Source: an uncultured Brachybacterium sp. (GTDB taxonomy: Bacteria > Actinomycetota > Actinomycetes > Actinomycetales > Dermabacteraceae). Taken from it: a stretch of DNA of 64,000 bases. Under the pieces are notes generated by a model. That model ran no database searches, had not been told where the DNA came from, and saw nothing but the letters and a program-made list of their open reading frames with translations. How positions within the stretch are numbered: the stretch's first letter is position 1; each line of letters starts with the position of its first letter. Positions 42,216 through 51,597 of this stretch are shown here, in pieces. Position numbers and translations under genes: made by a program. The DNA is taken from assembly GCF_947500705.1 (NCBI RefSeq), contig NZ_CANMSY010000002.1, positions 248,001 to 312,000 of the forward strand, read 5' to 3'.

Positions 42216-45044
42216 TCAGAGCTTGGTGATCGCGGCATAGCGCAGCACCAGGCGCTTGGTGCCGTGCGGCGGCTTGAACTGCACCTCGATCTGTGTCCTG
42301 TCCCCCTGCCCGGCGACTTCGGTGACCGTCCCCATCCCGAAGGAGTCATGGGTGATCCGATCACCGGCCACGAGCTGCGGCAGCTTCTCCGCCGGGGTCG
42401 CCTGGCGGCCCGACCCGAGGCTGGGGCGCTTGATGTCACTGCGCCCGCCGCCGATGCCGCCGCTGAAGGACGGGCCGCGCTGGGAGTCGCTCCTGCGGCT
42501 TCCGCCATAGCCGCCCGAGCCGCCGTAGCCCCCGCCGAATCCGGCACCGCTGAGGATGGATCCCGCGCGGGCGACGTCGAGCACCTCCTCGGGGACCTCG
42601 TCGAGGAAACGGCTGGCGGGCATGAACTGCGACTGCCCCCAGGTGGAGCGCATCTGCGCGCGGGTGAGGTAGAGCTTCTCGCGGGCGCGGGTGATGCCCA
42701 CATAGGCCAGGCGGCGCTCCTCCTCGAGCTCCTCCGGGTCGCCGAACGTGCGGTTGTGGGGGAAGGTGCCGTCCTCCATCCCGGTGAGGAAGACGACCGG
42801 GAACTCGAGGCCCTTGGCGGTGTGGAGGGTCATGAGGGTGACGAACTGGTCCTCCTCCCCGGGGATCTGGTCAGCATCCGCGACCAGGGAGACCTTCTCC
42901 AGGAAGCGGTCCACCAGGCTCGCCTCGGGATCATCCGGGGCGGTCAGCGCAGCCTCCGGAGCGACGTCGGCCCCGGGAGCAGCCTGGAACGGCTCGACAG
43001 GACCGGCAGGCTCGACAGGACCGGCAGGACCGACCGTCGGCCCCGCCGCGTCGGTCGCTGCCGGAGCACCGCCGACCTCTGCCAACTCGTCCTCGTACTC
43101 GCTGGCCACCGCGTCGGCTTCCTCGGTCTGCGCCTCGAACTCGGCGGCGACGCTGATCAGCTCGGCGAGGTTCTCCAGACGGGACTCGTCCTGAGGGTCA
43201 TCGCTGCCCTGCAGCTCGGCGTAGTAGCCCGAGCGCGTGAGGATCGCCTCGAGCAGCGCGGCGGGACCTTCCCCGGCCTCGGCCAGCTCCTGCAGGTCAT
43301 CCAGCATCGCCACGAAGACCCGTACGGCGTTCAGCGAGCGGGTGGCGATACCGGGGGCCTCCTCGGCGCGGCGCAGCGCTTCTCCGAACCCGATCCGGTC
43401 CCGCTCTGCGAGCATCGCGATCGTCGCTTCGGCCCGGTCGCCGATCCCGCGCTTGGGGACGTTGAGGATGCGGCGCAGATTGATCTCGTCGGCCGGATTC
43501 GCGAGCACCTGCAGGTAGGCGATCGCATCCTTGATCTCCCGGCGCTCGTAGAATCGCGTGCCGCCGACCACCTTGTACGGCAGGCCGACCCGGATCAGCT
43601 GGTCCTCGAGAGCCCGGGACTGGGCGTTGGCGCGATAGAAGATCGCGACGTCACCGGCGCGGCGGCCATCATCCACCAGGGCGTCGATCTGGCGGCCGAT
43701 GTACCGGGCCTCCTCCCGCTCGTCATCGGCGACATAGAGGGTGATCTTCTCGCCCTGGCCCTGATCGGTCCAGAGGTTCTTCTTGCGCCGTCCGGCGTTC
43801 TCCTCGATCACGGAGTTCGCCGCGGACAGGATGTTCTGGGTGGAGCGGTAGTTCTGCTCGAGCACGATGGTGCGAGCGGAGGGGAAATCCTGTTCGAACT
43901 CAACGATGTTGCGGATGGTCGCACCGCGGAAGGCGTAGATCGACTGGTCCGAGTCACCCACCACGGTGAGGTCTGCGCGGGGGTCCTCCCCCACCAGCTC
44001 CCGCACCAGCTGGTACTGGGCGGTGTTCGTGTCCTGGTACTCGTCCACCAGCAGGTGCCGAAAGCGCCGGCGATAGCCCTCCCGGATCGCCGGGTTGTCC
44101 CGCAGCAGCGCCACCGTCAGCCCGATCAGGTCATCGAAGTCCACGGCGTTGGCCTGGCGCAGCCGCTCGGTGTAGTTCGTGAAGATCCGGGCCAGGGTCC
44201 GCTCGAAGGGGTTCCTCGCGCTCTCCGCCTGGGCGGCGAATTCCGCCGGTTCGACCAGGTCGTTCTTCAGGCTCGAGATGCGCGACGCGAGCGCCCGGGG
44301 GGCGTGCTTCTTGGTGTCCAGCTGCAGGTCCTTGGCGATCGTGGTGATCAGCCGCAGGGAGTCCGCGCTGTCGTAGATGGTGAACGAGCTCTTGAGCCCC
44401 GCCGCCTGGGCATCTCGGCGCAGGATGCGCACGCAGGCGCTGTGGAAGGTGGCGACCCACATGCTGCGGGCCACCGGACCCACCAGCTCCCCCACGCGTT
44501 CCCTCATCTCGGCCGCAGCTTTGTTGGTGAAGGTGATGGCGAGGATCTCCCCGGGCATCGCCTCGCCGGTGCGCAGCAGGTGCGCGATCCGTCGGGTGAG
44601 CACACGAGTCTTGCCCGAGCCGGCGCCCGCGACGATCAGCAGGGGGCTGCCGCGATGCTCGACCGCCTCGCGCTGGGCCGGGTTCAGCCCCTCGGTCAGC
44701 TCTGCAAGCCCCGCCACGGCGGCGCCGGCGGGCGATCGCCGGCTCCCGCCCACCGACCACCGCTCAGCAGGGTGCGGGAGCTCAGCGAGATCCGCCGGTG
44801 GCTGGGGCACGATCCGGTCCTGCGCCGGTGGTGCCGAGTCGAACGGAGGCTCCTCACCGTGGGGCGGTTCGTCCTCGCCGTAGGGCGGCTCGTCGTCCAC
44901 CGGGGGGCCCTCGGCCAGCGGCGGCTCCTCGGAGCGGTCACGCTCCTCGTCACCGTTCGTCGCAGGAGCGGCAGGGGTCACCGACACTCCGTCCAGACGG
45001 CGGAAGGAATCGGGCAGCGAGAGGTCGTCGAAGAGTGAGCTCAT
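42216..45044 (-). CDS. pcrA: ATP-dependent DNA helicase PcrA/UvrD family
   Basis: ATG 45044 gives 942 residues, longer than typical PcrA. An acidic, Pro/Glu-rich N-terminal extension of about 100 residues precedes the superfamily 1A motifs: Q motif LNPAQREAV, motif I VAGAGSGKT, II VDEYQDTN, III VGDSDQSIYAFRG, IV EQNYRST, V TLHTAKGLEFPVVF and VI LAYVGITRAREKLYLTRA. A GPVEP-rich insertion lies near residue 715. The C-terminus has a Gly/Tyr-rich stretch, then the Tudor-like RNAP-binding end (ITHDSFGMGTVTEVAGQG). It unwinds DNA 3'-5' in repair and at stalled RNA polymerase. Confidence 0.93.
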   Translation of the reverse strand: MSSLFDDLSLPDSFRRLDGVSVTPAAPATNGDEERDRSEEPPLAEGPPVDDEPPYGEDEPPHGEEPPFDSAPPAQDRIVPQPPADLAELPHPAERWSVGGSRRSPAGAAVAGLAELTEGLNPAQREAVEHRGSPLLIVAGAGSGKTRVLTRRIAHLLRTGEAMPGEILAITFTNKAAAEMRERVGELVGPVARSMWVATFHSACVRILRRDAQAAGLKSSFTIYDSADSLRLITTIAKDLQLDTKKHAPRALASRISSLKNDLVEPAEFAAQAESARNPFERTLARIFTNYTERLRQANAVDFDDLIGLTVALLRDNPAIREGYRRRFRHLLVDEYQDTNTAQYQLVRELVGEDPRADLTVVGDSDQSIYAFRGATIRNIVEFEQDFPSARTIVLEQNYRSTQNILSAANSVIEENAGRRKKNLWTDQGQGEKITLYVADDEREEARYIGRQIDALVDDGRRAGDVAIFYRANAQSRALEDQLIRVGLPYKVVGGTRFYERREIKDAIAYLQVLANPADEINLRRILNVPKRGIGDRAEATIAMLAERDRIGFGEALRRAEEAPGIATRSLNAVRVFVAMLDDLQELAEAGEGPAALLEAILTRSGYYAELQGSDDPQDESRLENLAELISVAAEFEAQTEEADAVASEYEDELAEVGGAPAATDAAGPTVGPAGPVEPAGPVEPFQAAPGADVAPEAALTAPDDPEASLVDRFLEKVSLVADADQIPGEEDQFVTLMTLHTAKGLEFPVVFLTGMEDGTFPHNRTFGDPEELEEERRLAYVGITRAREKLYLTRAQMRSTWGQSQFMPASRFLDEVPEEVLDVARAGSILSGAGFGGGYGGSGGYGGSRRSDSQRGPSFSGGIGGGRSDIKRPSLGSGRQATPAEKLPQLVAGDRITHDSFGMGTVTEVAGQGDRTQIEVQFKPPHGTKRLVLRYAAITKL

Positions 45045-45150
45045 GAGGGTTCCAGGATAGGCACGGGGCCCGACAGCGTGTGCGCTGCCGGGCACCGTTG
45101 TGGACTGTTCGATGAGGAAGGTGAGCGCAAGCACTCGCAGGCGGTGTCGC

Positions 45151-45285
45151 TCAGCCGGTGAGGACTCGGATGAAGACGGCGATGATCACGTTCGCGACGA
45201 TCGCGGTGGGGATGTCGAACCACACCGCTGAAGAGGTCCCGGGACCCTTCTTGTTCGCGACATCGGCGAGCACCACGGCCACCAC
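45151..45285 (-). CDS. Possible small membrane protein (44 aa)
   Basis: From GTG 45285 (GGGGAGGG lies 9 nt upstream) the frame encodes 44 residues: VADVANKKGPG followed by a hydrophobic helix PTAIVANVIIAVFIRVLTG. The ribosome site and helix are suggestive, but the length is near chance for this GC content, and a second GTG start is only 3 nt inside. Confidence 0.3.
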   Translation of the reverse strand: MVAVVLADVANKKGPGTSSAVWFDIPTAIVANVIIAVFIRVLTG

Positions 45286-45340
45286 GCCGTCAGATCCCTC
45301 CCCTGAGAGAACTCTGCTCTGCACGTGCGAGAATCGCCGC

Positions 45341-46483
45341 ATGTCAGCGGCTCCCCCAGGCTCCCCGGACGCGTCGGATCCCCGCGCCGTGCCGCTCGGC
45401 GCGCACGGCGCCGCGCCGACGCCGCATGATCCCGGTTGGCTGGCCCAGGAGCTCTCCGAGTTCGACGCCGAGCGCCCGCCCCGCCTCACCCCGGGCCGCC
45501 TCGTCGCGGGATCGCTCTCCGGGGTGCTGGTGATCGCGCTGCTCGCCTGGGCATTGCCCTGGGCCACCGGCGCGAGCTGGACCCAGATCGGTGGGAGCCT
45601 CTCGTCCCTGCCGCTGTGGGCGCTGCCCACGATGGTGGCGCTCGGGGTCGGGGCGCTGGCGCTGGAATCGTTCACCGTTCGTGCCGCACTGCCCGGCTCT
45701 CGCTGGTCCTCCGCCCTGCTGGGGCATGCCGCCTCCTCAGCGACCGCCCTGGCCATTCCCGGAGGCTCCGTGCTGGGGCTGGGGCTGATGGGCTGGATCC
45801 TGCGTCGCTCCGGACTCGCGCTGCCGCTCATCTTCACCGGCATCGTCGCAGCCTCACTGGTCGAGATGGTGATCACCTCGGTGCTGATCCCGTTGCTGGG
45901 ACTGGCCTCCTACGCGCTGAGCTCGCTCATGTCGCCCACCGGGGTCACGCTGCCCGGTGCGCTCTGGGCCGCACTGCTCGCTCTGCTCGGCGCCGTGCTC
46001 GCCCTCGCGCTCACCGCGGTGGCGCTGCGTCGGCAGGTGCTGGCGAAGATCCTTGCCCAGTTCGGGCACTCGCTGCCCGAGCACATCGCCCGCGAGATCC
46101 TCACGCAGCGGGATGCCCTGGTGCAGATGCTCCGGCGCCGCTCGCTGCAGCTGGTGGCTCCCACGATCGCCGCCCGAGCTCTGCAATGGATCGCCCTGGT
46201 GGCGGCCATCGAGGCGGTGGGGGCCACCGTGCCGCTCGCGCTGACCGTCGCGATCTTCGCCCTGGGGCGGGTGCTCGCGCTGGTGCCGCTGACCCCGGGC
46301 GGCGCCGGCGTGTCCGAGGCCGTCGGCGCCGCGGCACTCGTGTCACTGGGGGCAGGGGCCGCCGACTCCGCGGCGGCGATGCTCCTGCTGCTGGTGACCA
46401 TGCTGCTGGTCCCGCTGCTGTGCGGCGCCCTCGCCGCGGTGGCCGCTCTGAGCCTCGCGCCGGATCGTCACCCGAGGCGCTGA
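45341..46483 (+). CDS. YbhN/LPG-synthase-type flippase-domain membrane protein
   Basis: A 380-residue protein with about eight to nine transmembrane segments. A basic and Pro-rich N-terminus is followed by helices with the family features ATALAIPGGSVLGLGLMGWIL, LVEMVITSVLIP, and the late LVPLTPGGAGVSEAVGAAALVSLG, which is the hallmark GG-GxxE motif of the lysylphosphatidylglycerol synthase/YbhN flippase domain. It lacks the C-terminal synthetase domain of MprF, so it probably flips lipids or has an accessory role. Confidence 0.85.
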   Translation: MSAAPPGSPDASDPRAVPLGAHGAAPTPHDPGWLAQELSEFDAERPPRLTPGRLVAGSLSGVLVIALLAWALPWATGASWTQIGGSLSSLPLWALPTMVALGVGALALESFTVRAALPGSRWSSALLGHAASSATALAIPGGSVLGLGLMGWILRRSGLALPLIFTGIVAASLVEMVITSVLIPLLGLASYALSSLMSPTGVTLPGALWAALLALLGAVLALALTAVALRRQVLAKILAQFGHSLPEHIAREILTQRDALVQMLRRRSLQLVAPTIAARALQWIALVAAIEAVGATVPLALTVAIFALGRVLALVPLTPGGAGVSEAVGAAALVSLGAGAADSAAAMLLLLVTMLLVPLLCGALAAVAALSLAPDRHPRR

Positions 46484-46511
46484 ACCGGCTACCCGGCCCC
46501 TCGCCGGAAGC

Positions 46512-46988
46512 TCAGCCGATATCGTCGTAGTCGGGGGTGTCGATCCCGAGGGTATGGGACGGATGGGCGAGGAGGCCCTCGCTCGCGTTGGGCAGCAGCG
46601 GGAATCCGCCGATGCTCGCGCCGTGCTCGGTGCCGACGAACGCGGCGACATCCTGCACGTGGCGATGCGCGTCATCACCCTTGCCCAGGAAGCCCGCACC
46701 CGAGTATCCGCCCAGCCTGCGCCCGCTGCTGCGTTCGGCGGCCACTGCGGCACCGTCCAGCTGCTTGGCGCCGGCCCGCAGTCCGCTCGCGATCCTTCCC
46801 AGCTCCGGGTACTGGTCCAGGGTCCAGCGCTCGTGGATCTGCTCGCCGATCTCGCGAGCCTCCCGGTCCTCGGAGAGCGTGACGTCCACGAGTGAGTTGG
46901 CCAGGCGGAGCCGCAGGATGGTGAGGCGATCGGCGGCACGGCGCAGGGCAGCGGCGTGCCCACGCATCTCATGCGGGTCGGCGGTCAT
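46512..46988 (-). CDS. Hypothetical protein, possible WXG100-like helical protein
   Basis: Start at ATG 46988 (158 residues) overlaps the upstream hydrolase gene by 20 nt. The N-terminal 95 residues are helical and Arg/Leu-rich (ALRRAADRLTILRLRLANSL, QIHERW), vaguely like WXG-type helical hairpins; the C-terminus is Gly-rich with GGYSGAGFLGKGDD and then an unstructured tail. No catalytic motif or secretion signal was seen. Confidence 0.65.
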   Translation of the reverse strand: MTADPHEMRGHAAALRRAADRLTILRLRLANSLVDVTLSEDREAREIGEQIHERWTLDQYPELGRIASGLRAGAKQLDGAAVAAERSSGRRLGGYSGAGFLGKGDDAHRHVQDVAAFVGTEHGASIGGFPLLPNASEGLLAHPSHTLGIDTPDYDDIG

Positions 46989-48036
46989 CAGTCCACTCCT
47001 TCCCGAAGCGCAGCGGCGCAGACGTGTCGAGGTCGGAGGTGCCTTCGGGTGCACTCATGGTAGAGGCTCCAGTGCTGACCGTCTCCAGCCATTCGTCCAG
47101 GATCGTGATGGCTCTGGCACGGGCGTCTGCGTCGGAGAGGAAGACGTCATGGCGGGCGCCGTCGATCGCCTCGATCCGCACGTCGGTGCCGAGACGGGCA
47201 GCGGCGCGGGCGAGCGTTCGGACGTCCAGCACCGAATCGGCGCGCCGCATCTCCTCGACGAACCGGGCACCGATCCGGCTGCGCGCGGAGTGCATCACCA
47301 GCACCGGGATGGTCAGCGGGCCGGCAGCGGCGAGGCGCCGCTGGCCGTCGACGATCGCGCCGAGGGTGTTGGCGGGCAGGCTGTGCCCTCCGGGCGGTTT
47401 GAGCATCAGGTCATAGTCGTAGGACCCGCCGAAGTCACGATGGGTGGCGCGGGCATAGTGCGAACTCCCGGAAGGGAAGAGAGGACGCGCCCGGAGCCGC
47501 TCCGCGAGCAGCCTCACCGGCGCCTCGGCGAGGGACCGCGCCATGGGACCCAGATGCATCTCGAGCCATGGGGAGTTCAGCGCGAGGCCCGAGACCGTGC
47601 GGGGATGGCGCTGCGCCCAGAGTGCTGCGGTGAGTCCGCCGGTCGAGTGGGCCAGCAGCACGGGCGGCCGGTGGCGACCGATGATCCGCAGCGCGGCCCC
47701 GATCTCCTCGTCATAGCGGTTGAGGTGATCGACCTCGGTCGCGGTCTGGCCGGGCCGCAGGCTGCGGCCGTGCTTGCGCAGATCCAGGCCCCAGACGTCA
47801 TGCCCGCGCTGTCCCAGGTGCTCCATCAGCTCCCGGTGGAAGATGTAGTCGGACCATCCGTGCATCAGCAGGATCGGCGGCTTCGTCGCCGCGCCGGAGG
47901 CCCTGGCGTCGATCTGCGATGGGGCGCCGATCGTCTCGCGATGGATCAGCGTGGCGAGCAGGGGTCCTTCGTCATCCGCTCCGAGGTCGATCGGTTGAGC
48001 CGTATACCCCTCTCCCAGGATCGGGTCCGTGCTCAC
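46969..48036 (-). CDS. Alpha/beta hydrolase (lysophospholipase-like)
   Basis: A 355-residue enzyme. Nucleophile elbow LLAHSTGGLTAAL carries the serine; the N-terminal LLMHGWSDYIFH and HDVWGLDLRKHGRS fit monoglyceride lipase/serine aminopeptidase-like hydrolases. An acid in the loop after RIEAIDGARHDVFLSD and the His there complete the triad. ATG/GTG start overlaps the bldC stop by 4 nt. Confidence 0.85.
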   Translation of the reverse strand: MSTDPILGEGYTAQPIDLGADDEGPLLATLIHRETIGAPSQIDARASGAATKPPILLMHGWSDYIFHRELMEHLGQRGHDVWGLDLRKHGRSLRPGQTATEVDHLNRYDEEIGAALRIIGRHRPPVLLAHSTGGLTAALWAQRHPRTVSGLALNSPWLEMHLGPMARSLAEAPVRLLAERLRARPLFPSGSSHYARATHRDFGGSYDYDLMLKPPGGHSLPANTLGAIVDGQRRLAAAGPLTIPVLVMHSARSRIGARFVEEMRRADSVLDVRTLARAAARLGTDVRIEAIDGARHDVFLSDADARARAITILDEWLETVSTGASTMSAPEGTSDLDTSAPLRFGKEWTDDRRPA

Positions 48037-48251
48037 TCGTCCTTGGCGCTGTCCTTGAGCAGGTCGACGACCTCATCACGGCGATAGCGACGGTGGCCGC
48101 CGAGGGTGCGCATGTAGGAGAGCTTTCCCGCCTGAGCCCAGCGGGTGACCGTCTTGGGGTCGACATGGAACATCTTCGCGACCTCCGCAGGGGTCAGCAG
48201 TTCTATGGCGTCCTCAGTGCCCGCGGGCTGTTGCTCCGTGGATGCGTTCAT
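48033..48251 (-). CDS. bldC: BldC-like MerR-type helix-turn-helix regulator
   Basis: A 72-residue DNA-binding protein. It has a short acidic N-terminus, then the helix-turn-helix ELLTPAEVAKMFHVDPKTVT, RWAQAGKL and the wing RTLGGHRRYRRDEVVDLL, which is the BldC signature. In Streptomyces, BldC controls developmental timing by cooperative head-to-tail binding. It is immediately upstream of, and overlaps, an alpha/beta hydrolase gene. Confidence 0.9.
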   Translation of the reverse strand: MNASTEQQPAGTEDAIELLTPAEVAKMFHVDPKTVTRWAQAGKLSYMRTLGGHRRYRRDEVVDLLKDSAKDE

Positions 48252-48566
48252 GGGGCGTGCGACCTTTCACTGCGGGCACCGGCGAGCGGGCCGTGTCCAG
48301 CGACAGGTGCGGGCGCACGCTCCAAGCTCAAGACTACTGGGTAAGGTCCGAAGTCAGGCAAACTTAAGCCCAGTGTCGGCCCAAGATCCACATCTCCTCG
48401 ATGACCTCTCGGTCACATCCGGGGAGGCGGAAGGGATGTCCGGCACGTCTCACGCCTCGGAGTTCGCCGGACAGCAGGGCGACCATGTACCCTGGGCACA
48501 CGAAGCTAATGCCATCTTCCGGGTCGACAAGAGCACCCGGCAGCCGATGCACAGGGGGTCAGATCC
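48252..48566. other. Divergent intergenic region bldC / DUF3073
   Basis: About 315 bp without a gene. On the minus strand TTGCCT (48361-48356) and TAGTCT (48336-48331), 19 nt apart, are a weak candidate for the bldC promoter, which gives a leader of about 80 nt. An AGGGGG ribosome site precedes the DUF3073 start. Confidence 0.4.
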
Positions 48567-48767
48567 ATGGGTCGCGGCCGACAGAAAGCCAAGCACACCA
48601 AGGTGGCTCGGGACCTCAAGTACTACAGCCCGCCGACGGACCTCACGGCGCTGCAGCGCGAGCTGCAGTCTCAGAGAGGCGAGACGGCCTCCACCAGTGG
48701 AGACAACCGGGCCGAGGACAGCGACGACCGGGCCGACGAAGACGCTCCGTCCGTCTATCGCCGTTGA
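48567..48767 (+). CDS. DUF3073 small protein
   Basis: A 66-residue basic-then-acidic protein with the family start MGRGRQKAKHTKVARDLKY-type motif, conserved in actinobacteria. It has no signal or membrane segment. Function is unknown; the KAKHTKVARDLKY segment looks nucleic-acid- or ribosome-binding. Confidence 0.85.
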   Translation: MGRGRQKAKHTKVARDLKYYSPPTDLTALQRELQSQRGETASTSGDNRAEDSDDRADEDAPSVYRR

Positions 48768-48797
48768 GGACGGCCCGGCATCAGCCGGGAAGCACCG

Positions 48798-48846
48798 TGA
48801 CACAGCAGGAGGGCCGACCCATCGGGTCGGCCCTCCTGCTGTGTCA
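48798..48846. terminator. Bidirectional terminator, 23-bp stem
   Basis: A perfect 23-bp inverted repeat (48798-48820, 48824-48846) with loop ATC lies between DUF3073 and the converging purM. Confidence 0.9.
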
Positions 48847-48908
48847 GCCCCCCGCTGTGTCGACCGCCCTGCCGCGTCGGCCCCTGCTGGTTCGCGGCCT
48901 GTGGTCCG

Positions 48909-50057
48909 TCAGGACCAGCCGGGGTGCTGACCTGCGAGGAGGACCGAGCCGCCCTCGACGCCCTTGGCACCGGCGACGACGTGCTCGAGTGCGGCACCCG
49001 GCTCGGGCAGCGAGTCCTCACCGACGACCTCGCCGATCACCCGTGCCCCGAGACCCTGCTCGGCGAGCACCGCCAGAGCGGCGTCGGCCTTCGTGGGATC
49101 GACCAGCGCCACCATCCCGACGCCCATGTTCAACGTTCCCTCGAGGTCCAGCTGCGGCACCGAGCCCCACCGCGCCATCTGAGAGAACACGGCACCCGGC
49201 TGCCACCGTGCACGGTCCACGCGGGCCGCGAGCCCGCGGGGCATCACGCGGGCGAGGTTCGCGGCGAGGCCGCCGCCGGTGACATGGCTCAGGGCGTGGA
49301 TGGCACCGGTGGTGCGCGCATCCCGCAGCACGGCCAGCAGATCCGCGGTGTAGATGCGGGTCGGCTCGAGGAGCTCCTCACCGAGCGTGCGTCCGAAGTC
49401 GTCGATGTGCGCTTCCAGGGAGAGCCCAGCGGCCGCGATCACGGCGCGCACCAGCGAGTATCCGTTGGAGTGGAGACCGGAGGCATCCATCCCGATCACC
49501 ACGTCGCCGGCGCGGACGCGGTCCGGGCCCAGCAGCTCGTCGGCCTCGACGACACCGACGGCGGCGCCGGCCACGTCGTAGTCCTCGGCGCCCATCAGGC
49601 CCGGGTGCTCGGCGGTCTCCCCGCCCACCAGGGCGCAGCCGGCGAGCTGGCAGCCTTCGGCGATGCCGCGCACGATGTCGGCGATCCGCTCCGGCACCAC
49701 CTTGCCGCACGCGATGTAGTCGGTCATGGCCAGCGGTGCGGCGCCGACGACGATGATGTCGTCCACGACCATCCCCACCAGATCGCGGCCGATGGTGTCG
49801 TGGATGTCGAGTTCGCGGGCGATCGCGATCTTGGTGCCCACGCCGTCGGTCGAGGAGGCCAGCAGCGGACGCCGGTACTCCTTGAGCGCGCTGACGTCGA
49901 CGAGTCCGGCGAAGGCGCCGATCCCGCCGAGCACCTGCGGACCGTGGGTCGCGGCCACGGCTTCCTTCATCAGCTCGACGGCGCGGTCTCCGGCGGCGGT
50001 GTCCACCCCCGATGCGGCGTAGGTGATCGACGCGGGCCTGGGGTCCGAGGTGTTCAT
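48909..50057 (-). CDS. purM: Phosphoribosylformylglycinamidine cyclo-ligase
   Basis: A 382-residue AIR synthetase (purine pathway step 5). It begins with YAASGVDTAAGDRAVELMK, has the ATP-binding DGVGTKIAIAREL, the VVVDDIIVVGAAP and GCALVGGETAEHPG motifs, and GMDASGLHSNGYSLVR. The ATG overlaps the purF stop by 4 nt. It is the last gene of the purA-purM run and ends before a strong bidirectional terminator. Confidence 0.96.
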   Translation of the reverse strand: MNTSDPRPASITYAASGVDTAAGDRAVELMKEAVAATHGPQVLGGIGAFAGLVDVSALKEYRRPLLASSTDGVGTKIAIARELDIHDTIGRDLVGMVVDDIIVVGAAPLAMTDYIACGKVVPERIADIVRGIAEGCQLAGCALVGGETAEHPGLMGAEDYDVAGAAVGVVEADELLGPDRVRAGDVVIGMDASGLHSNGYSLVRAVIAAAGLSLEAHIDDFGRTLGEELLEPTRIYTADLLAVLRDARTTGAIHALSHVTGGGLAANLARVMPRGLAARVDRARWQPGAVFSQMARWGSVPQLDLEGTLNMGVGMVALVDPTKADAALAVLAEQGLGARVIGEVVGEDSLPEPGAALEHVVAGAKGVEGGSVLLAGQHPGWS

Positions 50058-51544
50058 GCGTCCTTCCCGACGACGGCGGGCTCGGGTTCACGAGCCTGGG
50101 TGATGCCCTGGGCCCGGGCGACGGGCTCCGGCAGGGCGACCGGGTACTTCCCGGAGAAGCAGGCGGTGCACAGCTTCTCTTCCGGCTGTTCGGTGGCGCT
50201 GATCATCCCCTCCTCCGAGATGTAGCCGAGCGAATCCGCGCCGAGGGACCTGGCGATCTCCTCGATGCCCAGCCCGTTCGCGATCAGCTCCGCCCGGGAG
50301 GCGAAATCGATCCCGTAGAAGCAGGGCCAGCGCACCGGCGGGGAGGAGATCCTCACGTGCACCTCGGCGGCTCCGGCCTCCCGCAGCATCCTCACCACGG
50401 CGCGCTGGGTGTTGCCGCGCACGATCGAGTCGTCGATGACGACCAGGCGCTTGCCGGCGATCACCTCCCGCAGGGGGTTGAGCTTGAGCCGGATCCCCAG
50501 CTGACGGATGGTCTGGCTGGGCTGGATGAAGGTGCGGCCCACATAGGCGTTCTTCACCATCCCCTGCCCGTAGGGGATGCCGGACTCCTGCGCGTAGCCG
50601 ATCGCGGCCGGGGTCCCGGATTCCGGGGTGGGGATCACCAGATCAGCCTCGACGGGATGCTCGCGGGCCAGCTGACGACCCATCTCGGCGCGGGCCTCGT
50701 TCACGCTGCGGCCGGCGATGCGGGTGTCGGGGCGGGCGAGGTAGACGTACTCGAAGACGCAGCCCTTGGGCTCAGGCTCCATGACCTGCTCGCTGCGCAG
50801 GCCCTGCTCGTCGATGACGATCATCTCGCCGGGGGCGATCTCCCGCACGAAGCTCGCGCCGCAGATGTCCAGGGCGGCGGTCTCGGAGGCGACCACCCAG
50901 CCGCGCTCCAGCCGACCCAGCACCAGCGGGCGGATCCCCTGTGGGTCGCGCGCCGCGTACAGGGTGGTCTCGTCCATCAGGGTGAAGCAGTAGGCCCCGC
51001 GCAGGTGCGGCATCAGCTCGCGCAGCGCGTCCTCGAGAGGGCCCTCGCTGTTCAGCAGCGCGGTGACCAGGGCGGTATCGGTCGTATTGCCGCGCCCCAG
51101 CTCACCGGTGCGCGGCGTGCCGTGGCGCTCCTCGATCAGCGACAGCAGCTCCTCGGTGTTGACCAGGTTGCCGTTGTGGGCCATCGCGACGGTGCCCTCG
51201 GGACGGGGACCGAGCGCGGGCTGGGCGTTGGACCAGTTGGACGCGCCGGTGGTCGAGTACCGGGTGTGACCGAGCGCGATGTGACCCTGGAGCGCGCCGA
51301 GGGAGGCCTCGTCGAAGACCTGCGAGACCAGTCCCATGTCCTTGTAGACCATGATCTGGGAGCCGTCGCTGGTGGCGATGCCGGCAGATTCCTGCCCGCG
51401 ATGCTGCAGCGCATAGAGACCGTAATAGGTCAGTTTCGAGACGTCCTCGCCGGGTGCGAAGACACCGAAGACGCCACAGGCGTCTTGCGGGCCCTTCTCA
51501 CCGGGGAGCAGGTCGTGGGAGAGTTTTCCGTCGCCGCGTGCCAC
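50054..51544 (-). CDS. purF: Amidophosphoribosyltransferase
   Basis: A 496-residue enzyme that starts purine synthesis. The glutaminase nucleophile is C23 in DACGVFGVFAPG, after a propeptide normally cleaved. The type I phosphoribosyltransferase PRPP loop is VVIDDSIVRGNTQRAV. It starts at GTG 51544 and is followed by purM in the same operon. Confidence 0.97.
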   Translation of the reverse strand: MARGDGKLSHDLLPGEKGPQDACGVFGVFAPGEDVSKLTYYGLYALQHRGQESAGIATSDGSQIMVYKDMGLVSQVFDEASLGALQGHIALGHTRYSTTGASNWSNAQPALGPRPEGTVAMAHNGNLVNTEELLSLIEERHGTPRTGELGRGNTTDTALVTALLNSEGPLEDALRELMPHLRGAYCFTLMDETTLYAARDPQGIRPLVLGRLERGWVVASETAALDICGASFVREIAPGEMIVIDEQGLRSEQVMEPEPKGCVFEYVYLARPDTRIAGRSVNEARAEMGRQLAREHPVEADLVIPTPESGTPAAIGYAQESGIPYGQGMVKNAYVGRTFIQPSQTIRQLGIRLKLNPLREVIAGKRLVVIDDSIVRGNTQRAVVRMLREAGAAEVHVRISSPPVRWPCFYGIDFASRAELIANGLGIEEIARSLGADSLGYISEEGMISATEQPEEKLCTACFSGKYPVALPEPVARAQGITQAREPEPAVVGKDA

Positions 51545-51597
51545 CGGTCCATAGTGCCACAGCGCAGGATCATGCCGTTCTGCCGTCCGCGAGGGAA

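Noticed and set aside
42264-45038. A 924-codon plus-strand frame opposite pcrA
   Set aside because: pcrA on the minus strand shows all helicase motifs; the antisense frame has none.
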